Position numbers and translations under genes: made by a program. A stretch of 64,000 bases of DNA from Cyclobacteriaceae bacterium (GTDB lineage: Bacteria > Bacteroidota > Bacteroidia > Cytophagales > Cyclobacteriaceae): contig JAHBUC010000014.1 of the NCBI GenBank assembly GCA_019638275.1, positions 1-64,000 of the forward strand. The letters run 5' to 3'. The notes under the pieces were generated by a model, which worked only from the letters and a program-made list of their open reading frames with translations, was not told the DNA's origin and searched no databases. Each line of letters opens with the position of its first letter. Position 1 is the stretch's first letter. Positions 1-8,719 of the stretch are shown here, piece by piece.

Positions 1-85
1 GCGTCAGAGATGATGACGTTGATAGGCTGCAGGTGTACAGGCAGAAATGTCAAAGCTGAGCAGTACTAATTACCCGGGAACTTCT
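1..85 (+). rRNA. rrl: 23S ribosomal RNA, 3' end (partial)
   Basis: The first bases match the conserved 3' terminal part of bacterial 23S rRNA: the GATGACGTTGATAGGCTGCAG block and the later GAGCAGTACTAATTACCC block are typical of Bacteroidota 23S ends. The gene starts outside the window. The 3' end is approximate, placed shortly after the ACTAAT block. The 5S gene follows about 105 bases downstream on the same strand, so this is the distal end of an rRNA operon. Confidence 0.9.
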
Positions 86-191
86 TTTCGGGCAAGCCCT
101 ATGTTCGCGGTTTGGTTTTTACAGTATAAACATTGAAAACATCTACCTCTTCCGGTGGTCAAAGATATTGGAGCAGCACATGCTCACCGAT

Positions 192-303
192 CTTAAGGTG
201 ACTATAGCGGTGGGGATCACCTCTTCCCATTCCGAACAGAGCAGTTAAGCCCACCAGCGCTGATGGTACTACGGTAAAACGTGGGAGAGTAAGTCGTTGC
301 CTA
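192..303 (+). rRNA. rrf: 5S ribosomal RNA
   Basis: The stretch contains the diagnostic 5S blocks: a CGGTGGGGATCACC segment, CCCATTCCGAACA with the following GTTAAGCCC (loop B/C), and GGGAGAGTAAGTCG near the 3' end. Length is about 110 bases. The ends are estimated from terminal stem pairing and could be off by a few bases. It lies between the 23S end and a strong terminator. Confidence 0.93.
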
Positions 304-315
304 TTTTTTATTCCT

Positions 316-347
316 AAAGCCTCACATATCCTGTGAGGCTTTTTTTT
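316..347 (+). terminator. rRNA operon terminator
   Basis: An 11-base-pair stem, AAAGCCTCACA pairing with TGTGAGGCTTT, has a five-base loop and is followed by a run of T. It sits directly after 5S and before the convergent M16 gene that ends at 399. Confidence 0.88.
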
Positions 348-398
348 GCCCTTTATCACATCACAGATACCTGATATGTGGATTTTTTCAGCTTTTGG

Positions 399-1658
399 TT
401 AACCAACAGAAACGGTGACCAAATTCTCATCGGAGAAATGTTTTTGAGCTGTATTTAGCAAGTTTAGTTTGGTGAGCGTGGAGAGGGAGTGAATTAATTG
501 CTGATAATAATCTTTTTGTAGATTAAACAGAGAAATAACCTTGTGTTTATCTGCATGAGCAAATGGAGTGCTCATATCAGATTGCAGACTTCCGATGAAG
601 TGATTTCGTACTGTTTCCAATTCATTTTCTGAAATGGGCTCCATTCGTAAAAGCGCTATTTCCTTTTTGATTTCATCAATGGTTACTTCACGATTCTCTT
701 TATTTACATCAGCGCCAATAGCCAGGTAACTGTCGTGTTTGAGTGCATGAATGGATGAATGAATTCCGTAGGTAAGCCCCTTTTCTTCCCGAATATTCTT
801 CATCAGTCGGGAACCAAAGAATCCCCCCAGAATGTGATTGAGTAGCAGTACAGCCGGATAATCACTATGATCTCTGGCGATCATCATCTTTCCTGTACGA
901 ATGGAAGTTTGGACACTATTATTTTTTGGTTCAAAGGAATCGGTTGTTAAACTTTGATTTCGCGTGAGGGTTTCCTGTTTGATTGAATTAGGGTGAAGCT
1001 GACGGAGTTTATCAACAAGTTGGGACTTAAGTTGCTCTGTGGGCTTCCCGCTAACGAATGCCAAAAAATTTTTAAAATGCTGTTTATTGAAGTTAAGAAG
1101 CTGAGGTTGATCAACAGCATCTATATCCTCCAGCTCTATATCTTTTCCGTATGGATAGAGGGGCCCAAATAGGGTTTTTCGGAACTGTCTTGAAGCAAGG
1201 AAGTTGGTCTTTTCCAGGTTTATTTTCAGACCCTGCCGGAATATATCTTTTGCTTGCTGAAGTTCATTTTCAGGGTATGTTGGCGAAGAAATTATTTCGA
1301 GCAGTACATCCAACACCCGATCAATATATTTTGATAGCCCATATAAAGTAACGGATGTAAAATCGAATCCCGGGTTAATTTCCAGGTGTAAGCCGTAATA
1401 GTCAAGCAGGCTGGTGATTTCGGAACTTGTTTTTGATTGGGTTCCTTTTGGTAAAAGTGTTGCGGCAAAGTGAGATATTCCTGATGATGACTCAAACCAA
1501 CGGCCTGCTGGAAAAACCAACTCAATTTTTACAACCTCCTGATCTCCTCCTGAGATAAAATGAATTTTGTTGTTTCCTGACAGCTGAAAAACCTCTGCAT
1601 CAAGCAATTCAAATTGGGTACTCTTAACAAATGAAGGTGCAATTTTCCGATTGACCAT
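399..1658 (-). CDS. M16 family peptidase-like protein, catalytically inactive subunit
   Basis: A 419-residue protein of the M16 (insulinase/processing peptidase) family with the usual two-domain length. The zinc motif HxxEH should lie near residue 63, but the sequence there reads HFAAT, so both the glutamate and the second histidine are missing. The second half keeps the EEKGLTYGIHSS segment, the Arg/Tyr region typical of the non-catalytic partner. In family terms this is the inactive half of a bacterial M16B heterodimer; the active half is not in the window. No signal peptide is obvious. It is the last gene of the minus-strand unit, two bases after porV, and ends facing the rRNA operon. Confidence 0.9.
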   Translation of the reverse strand: MVNRKIAPSFVKSTQFELLDAEVFQLSGNNKIHFISGGDQEVVKIELVFPAGRWFESSSGISHFAATLLPKGTQSKTSSEITSLLDYYGLHLEINPGFDFTSVTLYGLSKYIDRVLDVLLEIISSPTYPENELQQAKDIFRQGLKINLEKTNFLASRQFRKTLFGPLYPYGKDIELEDIDAVDQPQLLNFNKQHFKNFLAFVSGKPTEQLKSQLVDKLRQLHPNSIKQETLTRNQSLTTDSFEPKNNSVQTSIRTGKMMIARDHSDYPAVLLLNHILGGFFGSRLMKNIREEKGLTYGIHSSIHALKHDSYLAIGADVNKENREVTIDEIKKEIALLRMEPISENELETVRNHFIGSLQSDMSTPFAHADKHKVISLFNLQKDYYQQLIHSLSTLTKLNLLNTAQKHFSDENLVTVSVG

Positions 1659-1660
1659 TG

Positions 1661-2812
1661 TTAGTCGGTCACGGATTGTGTGTCTGCTTCGCTACCCCTT
1701 ACCTGAAGTACTAACGAAAAACGAATGGTTTCTGCCAGTGGGTGTTCTCTTCGGTTGGTTGGCACCAGGTAGGCTACATCAATTCCGAACCTGTCTTTTC
1801 TAAAGCCAACCCCCAGTGTCATGTATTTGCGATTACCTTTTTCGCGGGCTTCCAGAAAATAACCTGCTCTTCCGGAAAATGTGTTGTTATACCAATATTC
1901 GATGCCGGAGTTCACCACAAATTCTTTAATCTCCTCCTTGAATCCGCCAGGAGCGTCAGTAAACGAGCTGAACATGCCACTTAAAACGGTTTTACTTCCA
2001 TCATCAATGGTGGGTACCATCAGTTTGTTAAAGTCCATGATAAACGTAAAGCTGTTGGCTTGATCAATCTCTGTTTTATAAGCAGCTCCCAAGCGCAAAT
2101 TGGTTGGCAGGAAATCACGATTGGCATTATCTGTATAAGATAATTTAGCGCCAATATTTGAGATGACCGCAGCGAGAGCAAGGTTATTGGCTCGGGCACC
2201 TTTAATATCTTTATTATAGTAAACTCCTATGTCAGCTGCAGCACTTCTTCCCGGGCGGGCATCAGCACCTCCAGAGGTAAAGGCACCTGTAAGGTTGGAA
2301 TGAATGTATCGTCCGGTGAGGCCAACACTAAGTTGTTCCGTTAGCATTCTGGAATAGGTAAAGTCTAAAGCGAATTCGCGTGGACGGAAATCACCCAACG
2401 GTTCGTTATTACCTCCCCTGAAGCTGATATCTCCTAAATCAAAATATTTCATAGAAACGGCAACGGCCTGTTCGCGGGTAATTTTATAAAACCCTGTCAG
2501 GTAGGAAATCCACATATCATTGATGATTTTTCCCAGCCAAGGTGTGTAGGAGATTGCCCCTCCGTATGCCTCTTCAATAAATACCAGTTTTGCCGGGTTC
2601 CAAAATGCCGAATTTGCATCCGGAGAGGTAGCAGCCCCGGCATCGCCAAGCCCTGCACTTCTCGCGTCCGGGCTTATTATTAAAAAGGGTACTGCGGTAG
2701 TTATAACTCTGAACGAGGAGTCACGTCCAGTTATAGATGAGCCCTGCGCGTAGACTGAACTGTCAATCCCAATCAGAAATGACGCAAAAAGCGCAACAGC
2801 AATAAACTTCAT
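1661..2812 (-). CDS. porV: Type IX secretion system outer membrane protein PorV (LptO)
   Basis: PorV is an outer membrane beta-barrel that collects type IX cargo from the translocon and passes it to the PorU sortase. The protein has a signal peptide (MKFIAVALFASF onward) and a typical PorV N-terminal region with VPFLIISPDARSAGLGDAG and NSAFWNPAKL, then barrel strands to the end. The frame is open to a TTG at 2845, but the ATG at 2812 gives a clean signal peptide and is preferred; 383 residues result. It follows porU by 29 bases, the usual gene pairing in this phylum. Confidence 0.93.
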   Translation of the reverse strand: MKFIAVALFASFLIGIDSSVYAQGSSITGRDSSFRVITTAVPFLIISPDARSAGLGDAGAATSPDANSAFWNPAKLVFIEEAYGGAISYTPWLGKIINDMWISYLTGFYKITREQAVAVSMKYFDLGDISFRGGNNEPLGDFRPREFALDFTYSRMLTEQLSVGLTGRYIHSNLTGAFTSGGADARPGRSAAADIGVYYNKDIKGARANNLALAAVISNIGAKLSYTDNANRDFLPTNLRLGAAYKTEIDQANSFTFIMDFNKLMVPTIDDGSKTVLSGMFSSFTDAPGGFKEEIKEFVVNSGIEYWYNNTFSGRAGYFLEAREKGNRKYMTLGVGFRKDRFGIDVAYLVPTNRREHPLAETIRFSLVLQVRGSEADTQSVTD

Positions 2813-2841
2813 GTGATTCTTTTTCAAGGGCTTAAAGATAA

Positions 2842-5800
2842 TCAATTCACTATAATAAGCTTTGTAACCCGCTCATTTTTAGAGCCATCGGCTAAAGAAC
2901 GCACAATTAGCCGTGCCAAGTATAAGCCGGGTGCCAGTTTTTTACCCGAATTATCAGAAACGGACAATTCGAGCAAGTTGACTTCGTAGGTGCTGCCAGG
3001 TACTTCAAAAGAATACTCTTGGAGGGTTTGCCCTGTACGATCACAAATGGATAGCCTGCCCTCAAGGTCATTCCCTGCCTGGTTGTGCGTGAAGAATAGT
3101 TGTGTCGATTCCGTTACCGGGTTTGGGTAGTTGGCAAATGACTCAATGACCAGTTGATTAGTACCTGAAACCACAAAGTCTATTTTAGCAACACCCGGGT
3201 TGTTGTGAGTATCCCAGGCACGAAGGGTAATTGAGTGTGGGCCTGGCTTTAATGTTGGTAGTTTAAATTCAATTTCTCCCATGGAATAATCATCCTGTTT
3301 GGCAACATAATAGTCGTTCAATATCAGCATGTCGTTGTCATCCACTACAGCAACAATGCTGTTTCCGATACCGTAACCCGAGATGTTAATACCACTTTCA
3401 TCCGTTAAGTGGGCGATTAATTTAGGACTTGAACCGGTGACGCCACCATTACTAAAGGTAGGGTCATTCATATACAGTTGTATTTCCGGTGGTGTCGTGT
3501 CTGTTGACGGATTATCTTCACTAGAGCCAACCTGAAAGTCTATGGAATGACCTGCAGCCTCAAGCAGTGCATTTTCATCATATGCGTAAAGACTGAATTT
3601 TCCGGCATCAACAGCGTAGGCTATATTTTTCGGAATTACAAACTGAAATGAGAATTCACCATTTTCAACACTTGCCCTTCCGCGAAACAAGGCATTGAAC
3701 CATTGCTTGTAATTGAACGGACTGTTTTCATTTCCTAATGTTTGAAAAGAAGTTTCTTTATCGAATAATGTGGCTTCTATAACGCCATTAAAGTTTTCGA
3801 TTTTTTCCTGATTGTGGTTTTGGATTTCTCCGGACACGGTAACAGTTGATAAGGCTTTCAGCACATCACTGCCTGACGAAGTTGTTACCGCAGTGATTTT
3901 TACATTATGTGTTGGAATAGCAAGTTGCAAAGAGGGATCGCCAATTAATGAGAAGTTACGATTGGATACTCCGGATATGCTATTGTTCTTGGTTCGTCTG
4001 AAGATTTCGCCAAGGGAAAGGTTATTTCCGTTTTCCTTTTGAAAAAAAGCATCATAGAAAGCCTGGTTCAATTCAAAATTTGTGCTGGAGCTCACCGGTC
4101 GTGCAGTTGTTACCAGCCCGATTGCCCCACCATTTGCCTGCACCATAAACAATTCTGCTCCTGAAGGAAATACAGGATCATCCTGCCGGCCAAATTCACA
4201 CGTGGCAGTTACCAACAGGGGCAACCGATCATTCTTAAAGGTTTGAATCTGAATTTCATCCAGTATTCTTTCTTGTGCCCATTGCCTTTCGCTACCGTGT
4301 CCTGTATAGTTAATTACCAGCGCACCATCATTGATGGATTGATCGATCTTCTTTTTTGCTTCCGGTGCTATTGTTCCTCCAGCACCGGGTATTTGTGGAA
4401 AGGCATCGAGGTATATTTTTTTCGTATTAAAGTGCCCGTAGTTCTCGTCAATATTCCGGGCCATTTGATCGGCCTGACTTTGATGAATATTGAAATCCCC
4501 ATCATCCGCAACAAACACAATTTCTTTTCGCCATTGACCGAACCGTTTTTTGTCGGTATCGTACTTAATGATTTTGTCGACAACATTTTTAGCCTCTGAC
4601 AACAGCTTAACCGGTAACCGGCCTACTGCAATGTCCAGCGTATGATTCTCCACGGAGACCTCTCCCCAGTTGCCTTCATGGTTTTCCATAAAAGCAAAAA
4701 AGTCATCCGAGGAATAAGTTAGTAGCGGATGTAGTGAATTTCTGGATTGATAGGTGGGCACAAAATTTTTATTATCAACCAATACATCGTTATAGTCGTA
4801 TGAACATTTTCCTATCAGCAGCAGTGATTTTAGTTTTGATGGGTTTTTGTCATAAAGCAATTTGGTAAAATCACGAAGGGCAGTTACGTCCTGCTTGCCT
4901 CCGGAGAATTCGTTGTAGACCTCATCAATTGTAGCAATGGTTATTTCCAGGCCATTGTTCACTTCCCTGTGTGTTTTTAATCGTTGTGCCTCTGATTTAA
5001 AATCAGGATGTGTAATGATCAACAAATCCGGAGTGTTTAGGCCTCGCAAATTTTGATTCGCAACTTTACCAATAAGTTTTGGTGCGGGAATGTTGGAGTT
5101 GAAGGCTATGAACTCTTTCAAGGTTGATGTTGTGGTTCCAAATGAAACGATGGTTGAACTCAACGATGTTTCCTGAAGGAGGGCATCGGTTGGTTGGGTT
5201 ACATCCCACACCCTTGTTTGTGCAGTTGCCTGGCCAATTTGAAATGTTGACTGAGGCTGTTGTGTACTTGCGATTGAACGAAATGAAGTCTGATTTCCAA
5301 ACAATTGAAGCCGTTGCTGTACCTGAAGCAGGCAGTAGTTTAAGTATCCAACCGATGATCCGGAGCTGCTCTTTATATATTGATACCTCACCTCTTGCTC
5401 GTTTCGGTTTGCGGCTGCTGTTACGTTGCTTGTAGTTTGAAATGTGTCGGTGGCATGCCTGCCTTTAATGCCATATTGTGTATTGGGAATGGCCACTACC
5501 GGGTGTTGTCCGATCTGGTTGCCATTAAGAAAGACGTTAAACGATGTGTTGCCAAACGACTGTGACATTACATCTGAGGCAACTTTTATGGGAGAATTTT
5601 CAATCACATTACTGAGCGGTAACCGAATGGTATGCTCAGTGGTCAGATCAAACCGTTCACCGTACCACTCACGTCCCGATTTCAGAATGTTGTATTGATT
5701 GGCTTCGTGGTAAGCGTAATTGTCAAAAGTTAGAATTGCCGGAAAGGCTGCGCCAAGGTTTGGTGAGGTTCCGATTCGTTTTCCGGATGAACTTCCTACT

Positions 5801-6237
5801 GTAATGAAGTAATAATTTTCTTTAGCGTATTGATGTTTCTCGTAGTAAAAAGTTTCAGTTGTCAGGTCAACACGTACTTTGTCAGCCCCTTCAGCATAGA
5901 ACAGAATGTAATCTTGTTGATTAAATACACCATCGCCTTCGCCTTGAATAAAAATGGCACATTCAATCAAGTCATTCACACGAGGGGCACTGTTCAGCTG
6001 AGGCAACATGCCGGCACTGTGTGTATAAATTTTGATGTTTCGGGGATCGGCATTTGCAGAGAAGCCCATCTTTCTGAACAGAGCCTGATCAATTTTGTAA
6101 ACACCATTTTTCCCGATGGCTACCTTATACCATGTTCCGTTGGCCAGAACAGACTGCTGTGCCTTAACCGAAAATGAAGCGATAAGCATTACCGGAAGGA
6201 CACACCAATACAGGGCTATGGATACAATTTTTTGCAC
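2842..6237 (-). CDS. porU: Type IX secretion system sortase PorU (C25 gingipain family)
   Basis: A 1131-residue secreted protein. PorU cuts the C-terminal signal from type IX cargo and attaches the cargo to surface lipopolysaccharide. The catalytic pair is visible: histidine in NYTGHGSERQW (about residue 644) and cysteine in VTATCEFGRQ (about 678). The C-terminus (YPNPVTESTQLFF onward) resembles a type IX sorting domain, as PorU proteins retain one. The start codon is a GTG that leads directly into a signal peptide (MQKIVSIALYW, ending KAQ). Upstream pssA is 17 bases away; porV follows. Confidence 0.95.
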   Translation of the reverse strand: MQKIVSIALYWCVLPVMLIASFSVKAQQSVLANGTWYKVAIGKNGVYKIDQALFRKMGFSANADPRNIKIYTHSAGMLPQLNSAPRVNDLIECAIFIQGEGDGVFNQQDYILFYAEGADKVRVDLTTETFYYEKHQYAKENYYFITVGSSSGKRIGTSPNLGAAFPAILTFDNYAYHEANQYNILKSGREWYGERFDLTTEHTIRLPLSNVIENSPIKVASDVMSQSFGNTSFNVFLNGNQIGQHPVVAIPNTQYGIKGRHATDTFQTTSNVTAAANRNEQEVRYQYIKSSSGSSVGYLNYCLLQVQQRLQLFGNQTSFRSIASTQQPQSTFQIGQATAQTRVWDVTQPTDALLQETSLSSTIVSFGTTTSTLKEFIAFNSNIPAPKLIGKVANQNLRGLNTPDLLIITHPDFKSEAQRLKTHREVNNGLEITIATIDEVYNEFSGGKQDVTALRDFTKLLYDKNPSKLKSLLLIGKCSYDYNDVLVDNKNFVPTYQSRNSLHPLLTYSSDDFFAFMENHEGNWGEVSVENHTLDIAVGRLPVKLLSEAKNVVDKIIKYDTDKKRFGQWRKEIVFVADDGDFNIHQSQADQMARNIDENYGHFNTKKIYLDAFPQIPGAGGTIAPEAKKKIDQSINDGALVINYTGHGSERQWAQERILDEIQIQTFKNDRLPLLVTATCEFGRQDDPVFPSGAELFMVQANGGAIGLVTTARPVSSSTNFELNQAFYDAFFQKENGNNLSLGEIFRRTKNNSISGVSNRNFSLIGDPSLQLAIPTHNVKITAVTTSSGSDVLKALSTVTVSGEIQNHNQEKIENFNGVIEATLFDKETSFQTLGNENSPFNYKQWFNALFRGRASVENGEFSFQFVIPKNIAYAVDAGKFSLYAYDENALLEAAGHSIDFQVGSSEDNPSTDTTPPEIQLYMNDPTFSNGGVTGSSPKLIAHLTDESGINISGYGIGNSIVAVVDDNDMLILNDYYVAKQDDYSMGEIEFKLPTLKPGPHSITLRAWDTHNNPGVAKIDFVVSGTNQLVIESFANYPNPVTESTQLFFTHNQAGNDLEGRLSICDRTGQTLQEYSFEVPGSTYEVNLLELSVSDNSGKKLAPGLYLARLIVRSLADGSKNERVTKLIIVN

Positions 6238-6254
6238 GGTTGGTAGTTAGCTGC

Positions 6255-6923
6255 TTATTTCGAAAGGATTTGTACTCCTAACGACAATCCTATATACAAA
6301 ATTATAACAAGTGGTATTGCCGGGGCTTGCCCGAATGCCAATACTAATACAGAAAGTATAAGGAAGGTAAACCTGATTTTGTTCGCCTGCCAGGTAAAAT
6401 TTTTGAATTTTAGCGCAAATAATTCAAGGGGTGAAACAAGCAAAAATGAGGATAGTATAATTACCGCGACCAATACCCAGGGAAGCGTGAGCCAGTCCAT
6501 CACTACTCCGCCTTGCAAAGGAAAAGCAGTTATTAACAAGGCATTTGCCGGAGTGGGTAAGCCCCTGAATGAATCGCGTTGTGTTTCGTCTACATTGAAG
6601 ATAGCCAAACGCAGTGCTGAAAAAATAGCGATTGAAAATGATACAAAGGGAAGGTACTCACCAGAATCAGCCGGCCAAAGTTTATACATCACCACGGCAG
6701 GAAGCAATCCAAAACTTATTACATCCGCCAATGAGTCCAGTTCTTTGCCAATAGGTGAGCTGACCTTAAGCGTTCGTGCAGCAAATCCATCAAAAAAATC
6801 AAATACGCAGGCCGCCCATACAAAATATGCGGCTTCAATATTTCTGTTCTCCAACACGAAAACTATACCGAGGCATCCACATAATAAATTGAAACAAGTT
6901 AGCAGGTTAGGAATGTGTCGCAT
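6255..6923 (-). CDS. pssA: CDP-diacylglycerol--serine O-phosphatidyltransferase
   Basis: Makes phosphatidylserine from CDP-diacylglycerol and serine at the inner membrane, the first step to phosphatidylethanolamine. The 222-residue protein carries the full CDP-alcohol phosphotransferase motif DGFAAR...G...D...D (DFFDGFAARTLKV, then GKELDSLADV, residues about 42-70). The remainder is hydrophobic with several membrane spans. Length is normal for the short Bacteroidota form. It sits 3 bases after the MBL hydrolase and 17 before porU. Confidence 0.95.
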   Translation of the reverse strand: MRHIPNLLTCFNLLCGCLGIVFVLENRNIEAAYFVWAACVFDFFDGFAARTLKVSSPIGKELDSLADVISFGLLPAVVMYKLWPADSGEYLPFVSFSIAIFSALRLAIFNVDETQRDSFRGLPTPANALLITAFPLQGGVVMDWLTLPWVLVAVIILSSFLLVSPLELFALKFKNFTWQANKIRFTFLILSVLVLAFGQAPAIPLVIILYIGLSLGVQILSK

Positions 6924-6926
6924 GAA

Positions 6927-7577
6927 TCAGGAGTGTAGTGTGGCGCAAAATGGATTAGTTCTTTTTTCATATCCAATTTTGGTCACCGGCCCGTGCCCGC
7001 AATATACGGTAACCTCATCTGGCAGGGTGAAAAATTTTTGATGAATGCTGTTGATCAGTGTATCGTAGTCGCCACCGGGTAAATCTGTACGGCCGATGCT
7101 GTTGTAAAACAATACATCGCCACCAATTAATGAGTGGGAAGGTTCATGATAAAAGGCGAGATGCCCCGGACTGTGACCGGGCACAAATAAAACCGTTAAG
7201 GTTTCATTTCCAACCTGCAATTCATCTGCCTCGGTGATGAAGACATCAGGCTCGGCTTCCTGATAACCAAAAAAGCCGTAGTTGGGGGCATAGGTTTTTA
7301 CTGCCCTAAGCAAGGATTCTTCAATTGGATGAATGAGCAGCTTAACTCCGAATGCTCGTTTAACGAATGCGTTGCCTAAAACATGATCGATGTGGCAGTG
7401 GGTGTTTATAACTTGTTTAACGGATAATTGGTTGTCTGCAATGAAGGCTTTCAGTTGATCTTCTTCATGCTTGTTTGAACATCCCGGATCGACAATTACA
7501 CACTCACCGGTTTCATCGTACAGCACATAGGTATTTTCCTGAAACGGGTTAAACTCAAAATGCTTTATTTGCAACAT
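6927..7577 (-). CDS. MBL-fold metallo-hydrolase, glyoxalase II-like
   Basis: A 216-residue metallo-beta-lactamase fold protein. The zinc motif is THCHIDHVLGN (HxHxDH, about residues 59-64); further ligands are GHSPGH and the later YCGHGPVT. Family members hydrolyse thioesters such as S-lactoylglutathione or related small substrates; the true substrate here cannot be read from the sequence. It is the first gene of the minus-strand unit and shares a 71-base divergent control region with the FAD oxidoreductase at 7649. Confidence 0.88.
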   Translation of the reverse strand: MLQIKHFEFNPFQENTYVLYDETGECVIVDPGCSNKHEEDQLKAFIADNQLSVKQVINTHCHIDHVLGNAFVKRAFGVKLLIHPIEESLLRAVKTYAPNYGFFGYQEAEPDVFITEADELQVGNETLTVLFVPGHSPGHLAFYHEPSHSLIGGDVLFYNSIGRTDLPGGDYDTLINSIHQKFFTLPDEVTVYCGHGPVTKIGYEKRTNPFCATLHS

Positions 7578-7648
7578 CAGGCTTATTTAATCCTCAAAAT
7601 TAAGGCGGAATTTATTAGGTTGGATGTTTCGGTGCATGAATTACCCGA

Positions 7649-8713
7649 ATGGCTGATAAAAAAGTAGATTATATTATCGTAGGACAGGGCCTTGCCGGAT
7701 CGTGTTTGGCGCTTCAGCTTTCGTTTCGCGAAAAGCGTGTACTGGTTATTGACCAGCATAATTCAAACTCGGCAAGTCGGGTGGCGGCTGGCCTGTTTAA
7801 TCCCATTACCGGCAGACAAATGGGCAAGACCTGGCTGGCCGATGAATTGTTTCCGTACCTGGATAACTTTTATTTACGTGCTCAATCCTTGCTTAATCAG
7901 CCATTCTATTTTCCGATGCCTTTGTATCGTCCGTTTATTTCTGTTGAAGAACAAAATGAGTGGATGGGAAGAAGTGCGGAACCGAATTACAGTGTGTACT
8001 TACGCAAGCTAGAAACAAATCCGGTCTATGAACAGTTTGTTAAAAACGAATTTGGCGGATTGCTGTTGAATCGTTGCGGGTATGTCAATACAAACAATTT
8101 TCTAAACAGTGTGCGTAACTTCATTCACGAAAAATTTTACTTTTTGGAAGAGGGCTTTTCTGAGGACGAGCTTTTAATTGGCAGTGATGGCGTTCAGTAC
8201 AAAAACTTCACAGCATCAAAAATTATTTTCTGCACGGGCGAGCAGATCAGGCTGAGTAAATACTTTTCATGGCTTCCGGTAAAGCCCCTCAAGGGCGAAA
8301 CGCTAACAATCTCACCTCACATCAAGCCGGACATTATTTTAAATAGGGGAGTATACATAGTGCCCGACATATGGAAGGTTGGGGCCACATACAACAAACT
8401 GGATCAGTCGGCAGGCATTACTGATGGGGGGCACCGGGAATTGACCGAAAAGCTAAACGAACTGGCATCTTTCCAGTATTCTATTTCAGCCCAGGATTGG
8501 GGTTTTCGCCCTACTACCCCCGATCGCAGGCCAATAATTGGCCCACACCCGGAGTATGAACAATTGGTAATTTTTAACGGTTTAGGTACTAAAGGTGTGA
8601 GCCTGGCGCCTTATTTTTCGGATGTTTTGGTAAACTGGATGGAAAATGGCGCCCTCATAGACCAATCCGTGTCCCTGAATCGTTATAAATCGTTATATTC
8701 GAAATCTGCTTAA
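7649..8713 (+). CDS. FAD-dependent oxidoreductase (DAO family)
   Basis: A 354-residue flavoprotein. The dinucleotide motif GQGLAGSCLALQL lies at residues 12-24, followed by the acidic end of the second strand (VLVIDQH). The C-terminal DAO signature RPTTPDRRPIIGPHP and GLGTKGVSLAP fits D-amino-acid oxidase/glycine oxidase-type enzymes. Family members oxidise secondary or primary amines, or glycerol phosphate; the substrate is not evident. It has no signal peptide. The next gene starts 6 bases downstream, so the two are probably co-transcribed. Confidence 0.85.
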   Translation: MADKKVDYIIVGQGLAGSCLALQLSFREKRVLVIDQHNSNSASRVAAGLFNPITGRQMGKTWLADELFPYLDNFYLRAQSLLNQPFYFPMPLYRPFISVEEQNEWMGRSAEPNYSVYLRKLETNPVYEQFVKNEFGGLLLNRCGYVNTNNFLNSVRNFIHEKFYFLEEGFSEDELLIGSDGVQYKNFTASKIIFCTGEQIRLSKYFSWLPVKPLKGETLTISPHIKPDIILNRGVYIVPDIWKVGATYNKLDQSAGITDGGHRELTEKLNELASFQYSISAQDWGFRPTTPDRRPIIGPHPEYEQLVIFNGLGTKGVSLAPYFSDVLVNWMENGALIDQSVSLNRYKSLYSKSA

Positions 8714-8719
8714 GCTAAG

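Noticed and set aside
159..359. 66-codon frame on the minus strand
   Set aside because: It lies over the 5S gene and the terminator, so it is a shadow.
2813..2845. TTG start of porV
   Set aside because: It would add charged residues before the signal peptide; the ATG at 2812 fits better.
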